The position numbers were made by a program, and so were the translations under genes. Of a stretch of DNA of 64,000 bases, positions 52,101 to 61,100 are shown piece after piece. The stretch lies in contig VZTG01006037.1 in the NCBI GenBank assembly GCA_013397845.1, forward strand, positions 706,844-770,843, written 5' to 3'. This DNA comes from Melanocharis versteri. Lineage: Eukaryota; Chordata; Aves; Passeriformes; Melanocharitidae. The notes beneath the pieces were generated by a model. It saw only the letters and a program-made list of their open reading frames with translations. It did not search any database and had not been told where the DNA came from. The number at the start of each line of letters is the position of its first letter. Positions within the stretch are counted from its first letter, which is position 1.

Positions 52101-55100
52101 GAATACAATATGCTCTTTGAGCCCAATTCTTCTGAATTCTTCTGAACTGACTTCACAGGCCCAAAGCAGGATTTCTGGCATTTATTCTTCCCTAAATAGA
52201 CAGTGGGATGTAGCTTGCCCCCAAATTCATACTTAATTAAAAAAAAGCAGAGATAAACCTTTGAGAAGACAGGCCTGCAGCACTTAAACGCAGTGATGCT
52301 AACTCCTGTGGCTCAGCAATGGTTAGTCATGGGCAGGAGGAATCTGGGCCAGTAAGAATAGAAATGTTTTCTGGCGAGTTTACACATAAACGTAAATGCA
52401 AGCTGCACTGCTCCTCCTGCAGTATGCCAAACACCCATATGACAGAGTGCTACTTCTGGAGGAAGAGAACAAATTGGGCTAGGAAGAAGCAGTGAAGTTA
52501 CCCAGAACACAAGAATTTGTTCCGAGGAACCCCAAACCCAAATGGCTGGAGAGTGCTCGTCATCTAAAAACACACAGATCTTTCAAAAGCGCACAGCATC
52601 ACACACTACGGCCGCTACCACAGGCAGTGCTGAGGCTCATTTTCAAAGACCAAACCACTGTTGGACGCCTCACGCCATGGGAAGGGGCATAATGACCCAT
52701 CACCACCATAATCAAGGCCAACTGGAACCAGCAGGCTGCTTTATGCTGGTGGGGCCATGGATTAGGCATGGTCAAGTGTCCTTAGAGTGGTAGAGACAAA
52801 TGAGCCTGCAGAGACTGCCTGCTAACTGCATGATAAAGCACAGATTGTTACTCATGGAGACAGGGCATTTTTTTCTGCAAAGAAAGGCTTCCCCTCTGAA
52901 AGGAGCAGACCTGGGTCTGTAAATCAAGATGCCCAGGTTCTCTTCCCGGCACCTGACTTGTGTCTCCTCTTGGGCTGCATAAAGGCAAATCATCCTTATT
53001 ACTTCAAATGGCAGGAGTGGGGAGAGAGAAAACTATATAAAACATTACAGTACTGAAATTCTTGGAGTCAAGATCAATGAAATTTGCAATCATGAGCAGC
53101 TCTTGCATTTTGCAACAGCCCATAAATCAGCACTGTAAAACTACTCAGCCGTTCAACCTGAATGAGTTATTGAAAATAAATACAACTATTTTATTTTTTT
53201 CTTCCTACATTTCTCTAAAACAATGCCCTGGGCCTTGCCTTCTTGGCTTGGGAACAGGCGACTGTTATTGTTTTACTGTAAGAGCTGTACCTGGAGATTG
53301 TGTCTCAGAGTTGGCCTGGCTTCAGGGACACTGTCACAGCGAACAGGCGGTGCTCAGGCTCCCCACATGTGCCCTGCCCTGGGGTGCTGCAAGCCCTGAG
53401 CTGAACCCCAGACACAGCACATAACTGCTGGTAATGAACAGCTACACCCAGAGCACAGGAGCAGCCAGGCAGTGTGAGATCCCAGGCTGTGCCTCCCTCC
53501 CAGGGCAAGGACTCCTCCTGGCTGCTCGGGCAAAGCCACCCAGCACGACTCCGAGGGCTCAGGGAGCAATGCCATGACCCATCACCCAGGGCAGACATGG
53601 CCTGAGCACCACAGGCTGCAGCAAAATGTCCTTAACACATAAAACACCGAGGACAGAAGCGGTGCTTCGCACAGCTTCCCTCCTGCCTGTGCCATGCTGC
53701 CAGTCACACAGCTATTTCTACATTTTGAGGTGTTTTATGCCCAAGATAGCCAGGCTCTGCCTGATCTCATATGTGAGAACTGCAGGGCACCCTTCACACA
53801 CACCTTTGTGAGCCTCTTCCTCCTCAGCTGTGATGGTGCTCTTCTCCCTGTGACAACAGCAACCTCTGCTGTGGTGGCACTTCTGCAGCAGAGCCCAGCA
53901 GATGGGGCAACATGTCCACACACATGCATAAAGTACAGGGGATATTCACATTATTATTGCTATAATTTTATTTGCATCCAACAGCTCCTCACAACATTTT
54001 GTGTTCCTTCCACTATTTTAAGCTCTGTTGGATGTTCAGAGCCTCCTTGCTGCTAACATCAGCATGCAACTACTTGTGTGTCAGTCTAAACTGGAGACAG
54101 CCTGAAAAGAAATGGCACGACTGAGCCTTCATTGGCATAAAGCAGTCCCACTGTGAAAAAAAATATATATATACACACAGATTGATATATCTCAATTCCA
54201 GCAACAATATTTGAGGGAGCACTGCAGGAAGAAGATGCAAGGATCCAGTTCTAATTGTGAGAAACAGCACCAACTTCTATGGTGCTGTGCCCATTTGCAG
54301 CAACTCACACTTGTTTTCACTGGCTAAGCCTCAGAAGTGAGTTTCTTCTCTCTTGAAACGTTTCCTGCACAAAACAGCTGCTGGAGTTCAGAGCAGCTCC
54401 TGATTAAATCAAGTGAGATCAGCATTCACGCTGTGACTCCAGAGGTTCCCTAACAAATGGAAACTAGTGAGGAGATGGAGATATACCCAACTCCACGTCT
54501 TGTCTATGCTGCAGCAAATGGAGCACTACACACACACCTGAGGGACACAGTAAAGTTCTCTAAAAATACACCATCCCACAGATGCACCTTCCTAGAAATG
54601 CCTCTGCAAAACGATTTTGAAAGAAGCCACCTGGTTCTCAGTGCCAGTCAGGAGCACTGCAGATGCCTTGACCCCTCTTACCGCTGAATGCTCTGCAATT
54701 ACACAGCCAGGCAGCCTATGACCCATAATACCTACCTGGGACAGACAACGCAGGAAAAAGGCAAGAAATGGTCCTGTTTGCACAGCCCTGCTTAGGGAAA
54801 GGGGTGAGGATCACACAGGCTAGAGGGAGGCTGCATGGTAGAAGGAAACACCCATCTCCAGAACTGGAACACAAAGCGCAGGCAGGGCAGAAGGGTGAGG
54901 ATAAGAATGCCCACCTTGATTTCATGTGCCCTGAGGGGGCCTGCCTTGCATGCAGACTGGGGCTGTGCAGTGGCAGCACGACATGAAGCCATCAGTGCTG
55001 CCAGCTGAATGATCCCTGTTCCTCACACTTCAGCTTCAGCATCAGATGAGGCTGTACAGTCATAGGATGATTTGGTTGGAAGGAACCTTTAAAATCACCC

Positions 55101-58100
55101 AGTTCCAACACCCCTGCTGTGGGTGTAGGGACATCTCCCTCTAGACCACATTGCTTAAAGACGCATCTTACCTGGCCTTGAACACTTCCAGGGATAGGGC
55201 ATCCACAGCTTTTCTGAGTATCTTGCTCCAGTGCCTCACCACCCTTATAGCAAAGCATTTCTTCCTAATATCAAATCTAAACCTACCCCTCCCTAAGCTC
55301 ATTCTCCCTTGACCCACCACTACATGCCCTGGTGAAAAGTCCTTCTCCAGCTTTCCTTTTCCAGGCTGAGCGGCCCCAACTCTCTCAGCCTGTCTTCATA
55401 GGAGAGGTGTTCCAGCTGTCTGATCAACTTCATGCCCTCCTCTGGACTCACTCCAACTGGTTCATGTCTTTTGTATGCTGGGGACCCCAGAGTTGAACAC
55501 ACCACTGCAGGCAGGGTCTCACCAGAGCAGAGGGGCAGAATCACCTCCCTTGACCTCCTGGCCACACTTCTTTTGCTGTGACCGAGGACACTGTTGGCTT
55601 TTTGGGGCTGCCAAGCCATATCTCAACAGCTTCCTACTTTCTTCATCTGCCCCTGCTGCATTACCTTAAAGCAAAGCTGGTGTGAGTCAGCCTCTACGCA
55701 GGGGGCACAGCAAGGCCAGCCCGTTATCGTGATGCACGAATCAGCATCAATAAGGCAGAAAAAGCTGATCACACAAAGCAATTAAGCAAGAATTAATCAT
55801 TACTACCTTAAAAAAAATTTCCTCACCACCATCTTGCCAGCTCAGTGAGAAGGAAGCAGAGGAAGCTGGGCTGAATGGAGGAGCCATGCTGTGAGCACAG
55901 GAGGCACCAGCTGTGGCCAGCACCACGTGTGGGTGCATCTCCCACTTATGCCAGTGCCAGGAGCACCCACGCTCCCCACTGTGTCTGCATTCTTCCTTTC
56001 CCACCCCCTGCTCCCTGGTTGTGTTCTCTGCTCAGTAGTACCCATCCCACCATACAACAGGGCAGAGGGAGAGAAGCATGGAACAAAACAAATGCGAAGC
56101 TTTGCCCTTAACTGGGAGAAGAGGCACAAACCCAAACACGCTGAGATGGGTGGGAATGACGCAGAAGTTGGGTTAGGCCCAGCCAAGATCAGCTGGCTCT
56201 CACCGTTTGCTTTCACTACTCCTGCAGCAGAGATGGTGGTCACGGAACACCTAAAAACTGGTTGTAGCTCAATGCTGTCTTGGAGGCTCAGCCTAGAAGC
56301 TGTGCCAAATCTGCAGAAATTTATAATCTCACTTCCAGGGGAAACGCATCCAAAGAGGCCTCTCATAACCTCACTCCCTTCCTCCCACAGCCTCTCCAGT
56401 AGAGCAGGGAGGTGTAAGTGGTCCTGGCACAAACTTCCTACACAGCCCAGCCCCATCCATGTAGCTCTGCTCTGATGGCACTGGTGACATTGCTTTACAT
56501 TTCTCCCAAGTCTCATCATATTCATCCTGTGTTGCCACTGAGCTGTGATGCCCCCACAGAAGCAGCTCATCTGGATGCTGCACACTAGGATGGAGTCTCT
56601 CTCTCTCTCTCTCCCCAAGTGCTTTCATAATTTAAATAGGTAGGACAACTGAGAAAAGGAGAAGGAGAAAATTTTTCTGTTGCAGAATGGCTCCGTTTCG
56701 AAAAGCACTTGTACATTGTGGCTGATTAACTTTAGACCCTGAATGTCTAATTTAAACAGGTGTGAAAACCTGCCTGTGCCAGAGTCATGAAAAACAAGCG
56801 GACTGCATACATTTCTGGTGACTTCAGGGGAAGCAGCCAAAGCAAGGCATCCAAAAAACAATGGTTCTGTAATGGAGCCCAGAGCTTCTGACACTCTGAA
56901 TCGCCTTATCTCATCCAGCAGAGCCTGTAACATGGGGTAGTTGTTATTTGTGTCTCTTAGAACTCCTCCACAGTGAGCTCTGTGACTTCACTCTCTGTGC
57001 ATAAAGCTGCTTACTGCATGTGGCACAGAGTATTTTGGTTACCTCCAGCAACTGGGCCAAAAAAAAAAAAAGAAAATTTATATTCAGATTTCTCTAGCAA
57101 GCTTGACATATTTTCCAGAAGGCTTTCTTTAAATTTGAGATCAAAACGATAAAGGTAGGGGCATGAACTGCTTCCCTAAAGGATAAGAGGAGCAAACAGC
57201 TACTTTCCATCCCACTTCATTGAGAAAATTGTTGCGTGAAGCAAAGCAGAGCAGCATAGGAAGTGGAGAGGTACAGGAAATGGAACACCCCGTTGCAAAG
57301 TCATCCGTAGGAGAGTCAGCATGAAAAGGGGGTTTACCTGATTAGCATCACTGCTGAGCTGTGCTCAAGCTGGCAGGAGCTCTTCTGTGTGCCTGGGACA
57401 CCATGCTGAGACTTGACAAGGTCCATGCTAAACTCCTGGCTCTGTGACAGACTTGCTTAGCTAAACCCAAGGAGCCCAGTTACTGACTTAGCCGGGTGCT
57501 CTGTTGGCTGCTTTAAAATACAGGCAGCAATTCTTCCCTGTCCATCCCACAGGGATGTCTGCACTACAAAGATGCTGCAGCAGTTGTCCTCGGATGAGGA
57601 CGGGAACTGAACAAACGCAGCAGGCAGCAAAATGCAGTGTAAGGGCCCAAGAGTCCAGCAGAGTCACCTGGGTGCCACAAAACATCTGACAGCGAGAGCA
57701 CGACTCTGCAGCTGCAGGAGGTGGACACGACAGGTCTCTGATGCCCTATTTGATAAGCACAGAGGAGCAAAAGTGACTGTTCAATACCATATCAGCAACA
57801 CACCCAGAAAGGGCTGCTTTCCTCCACACGTTTCTGCACTTCAGTGCAGATAGGTCACACCATGATGACGCCTGCACAGAGCTCACCCCTCACAACCCAT
57901 TTCCTCAGCTGACAAGAAGCAGACGAGAGGTTTTATCTCCTCAGCGGGCACAGCTCTGGCTGGTGTGGAGGGAGGCTGGCGGCTGCGGGGACACCCAGGT
58001 CAGCTCTGCACCCAGGGTCAGCTCTGCTCCACGGCTTTTATCTCCATCCACTCCAGGGCTGTGCACCTTTCAACACCCTCAGTGTCAAATGACTTCATGC

Positions 58101-61100
58101 CCCCAAGCGCCATAAACTTCTACAACCACAGCAGCTCACAGATGGGTATGGATGGTTACAAAATCACATCCTAAATTAGGACAGCAAGAAGCTGAGATTG
58201 GAAGAGTAGGAGGAAGTCAGGAAATCCCAGGAGATGATGGTGGGGGAGGGATTTAGTCTCTTTAGAAAACAATAATGCAGTTTAATCTATTTTTCTTTTG
58301 ACTTTACACACTAAAATAAGCTTCTCAGCTTCTGGGGCTGTCACAAATCATAAAGAAAATAAGGCCACTGGAACCCCATCAGTAGAATAAGAGCCATATA
58401 GTAATAATCCTGAGGAGCTGCACAGGGCTTTCCATCTTCAAAGTGTTTTACAGACAGTAATTTATTAATCTGCAAATTTCCCCTGGCCAAAAGTAACTGT
58501 TCTGCCTCCCTGCTAAGCGTGAGAGAGACACACAGTGCAGTTCAGTATGCAGGAGAGACAGTGCAGGCAGTGGCTCCGACCTCTGGAGCCAGACCTCTGT
58601 TTCTTTCCCACTGCAGCCAGAACTCCACTGCTCCAGCCACTACTTGAATCCAGAAGCATTGTTGACATCTGGCACTTCGGAGCCAACTTCAGAGCAGACA
58701 AAACCAGAGTAGCTGAAAGCCTCTGATATGGGGGAGTGTAAATAGACATGTTCACAATCCAGCAAATAACAGCAAAGCCTGAAATAAAGCTCCTGGGAGA
58801 GAAGCTCCTGGCTGCCTTCCAGCCTCTACCTGCCATGCTGGGGTGTCATTCTGGCCCAGTCCTGGGCTCATCCTACCACACAGCCTGTCTGATAGCCCCG
58901 AAGGGAGCTGCAGAGGCATTTCCTATGCAAACATGATGATTCCCCCCACCAAAGGGCTATTTATGCACAGCAGGTACCTGCTTACACCACGCGGGTCCAT
59001 TAGATAATCAGCATAAGGCTGCTCCTCCTCTCCTGGCAGCAATATCCTTCTGCTTTTGCAATTCCCTAAGACAATATTCCCAACCATGGTCATCTCCCCA
59101 GCCCTCACCCTGCAAAAGCTGAGAACTCTTGTAGGGTGAGAGAGCAGCCTGGTTAGCAGAGAGAAAAAAATGGAACAAGAAGAACAATTACAGCTACATC
59201 TTATTTATAAGTCGGTATCTAACATTGGCCAGCTTTGCCCAGAAACAAGAAGATAACATTATTCTGTATTCATACTGGCTGTTATGTTCTTTGTCCGACT
59301 GGTTTTTCATCTCTTTTAAGCCAGTGTATATTTATACGACTTCAGTAGTGCCAAAGAAACTATTGTACGACCAGACCCAGGTCCATCGCTTTTTGTTATC
59401 CTTCCCTGGCTATCAGAACATCTGGGTTCAGTAAGCATCCTACAACACCAGTTCCATCTTAAGGATGGCTTAGCTAGGCAAGGAAAGTAGAAGACCTTGA
59501 ATACCACTGCAAACACCGACCCAAAGGTCATAGTAAGGAATTCAAACCCATGCACTGCAGATCATGTATATTCTTAAGACTAGGAAAAGATTTGCCCACG
59601 CATTCAGCGTGAGCGAACCGAAGACTCAGGCACCAATTCAGTCTCAGGCTCTACATCTTTTACTCTACACTACTCAGATCACATTTCTTCCCTCGTACAG
59701 CTTGCACCTCCCTTTCAGCAAGCGATTTTGTTTCAGCACCAGCCTCCATACGCTGCAGAAACAGCAGAGCCCAGAGAACAGATGTTTAGAGCCACAGTGC
59801 TGTAGGCAAAATCTGGAGGAGAAATAAAGTTTGTGGGTTTGTATCTCCAGTAGGAAGCAGGGCGAAGCACAATGCTAAAGCTTTCTGACACACTGCCAGA
59901 GAGACTGACAGCCATAGTGGCTGAACTGGATGGAAAGGCCACTTGCACCCAGAGCAGTGCTGGCATTTTAGAGCTGAAATTTGGCAAGTGTTGGTTCCTC
60001 ACCTCCTCTGTAAGCTCACAGAGCTTGGGACTCAGCAGAGCTGGTACCCCTGGCTTGGGCAGTCCCTGGTCAGTGCCACTGACCAGATTGCTCCACTGGG
60101 AAGGATGGCAGAGGCAGAAAAGTGGCAGCAAACCACAACAGGACTCCTGTCCCTGCCTCCAGCCTTCCTCAGTCCAGCGTGCGCTGAAGAGAGAGCTGGT
60201 CCCAACAACACAGCATTACATGTCAAAGCACAGAAAAGGACTTAGCTGAAATGACAAATCCCTACCAAGTCACACATGTTAAATATCCCAGAAGCCAGGT
60301 TCCCCAGTGAGAGTTACCCATCTCCATGGCCCTGCTTGGTGTTAGGTGACCACCAGGGCAGCTGTAGACTGTGCACAGCCCTTCTGCATTCACTCCAGAT
60401 AAGCTCAGCTCTTCTCCCCCCCACCTACACTCTCTGATTCGAGAAGGAAAAGCAAGCCCAAATGCTGCAACGTTTCCAGAACAAGGCCAGTCTCCCATAC
60501 TGCTCTGTATTTATGACTTTGCAAGGGTGAAACGAGCTCCAGTCTCCTCTTGGTGCCAGTCCCAGGAAACCCCGCAGTGAAACAGAGGGCTGCACAGACG
60601 GCTGCCCCTCCATCCAAGTACAAACAGCCATCCAAGCCCATCATGAATAACAAAAGACATTCTGACAGCCCAAACCGGTTTATGAAGTCCATGGCACAAA
60701 AAGGAAGCTCTGAACTGAAGAGTGCATCTGACACCCACAGACCTGCAGGAAATTCAATGCACACACTGCAGTGGATTTGCAGGAGAAGTGTATTTTAACT
60801 GATCACGTGTCTCATGTATCATCCCTTGACTTACCTTCTTGCAGCACTCTACAAGGGTTCTGACCACCCTGTACAGCAAATCTCTGCTAAAGGAGAAATA
60901 TTTAAAAAGTACCAAATACCCTGCAGAAATGCATGAAGGGTTCTGGCTCTGCCAGATCAACTGGCACAAGCCTGTGTGACCCAAATGCCAGGGTGCTCAT
61001 TTCACCTGACTGAAATCAACTTCTTCCCAGCTGGCTGTGTCATCTTTTAGAGCTGCTCTAACATTTCCTGGGCAATCCTGATTCAATTGCACCTACCTCC

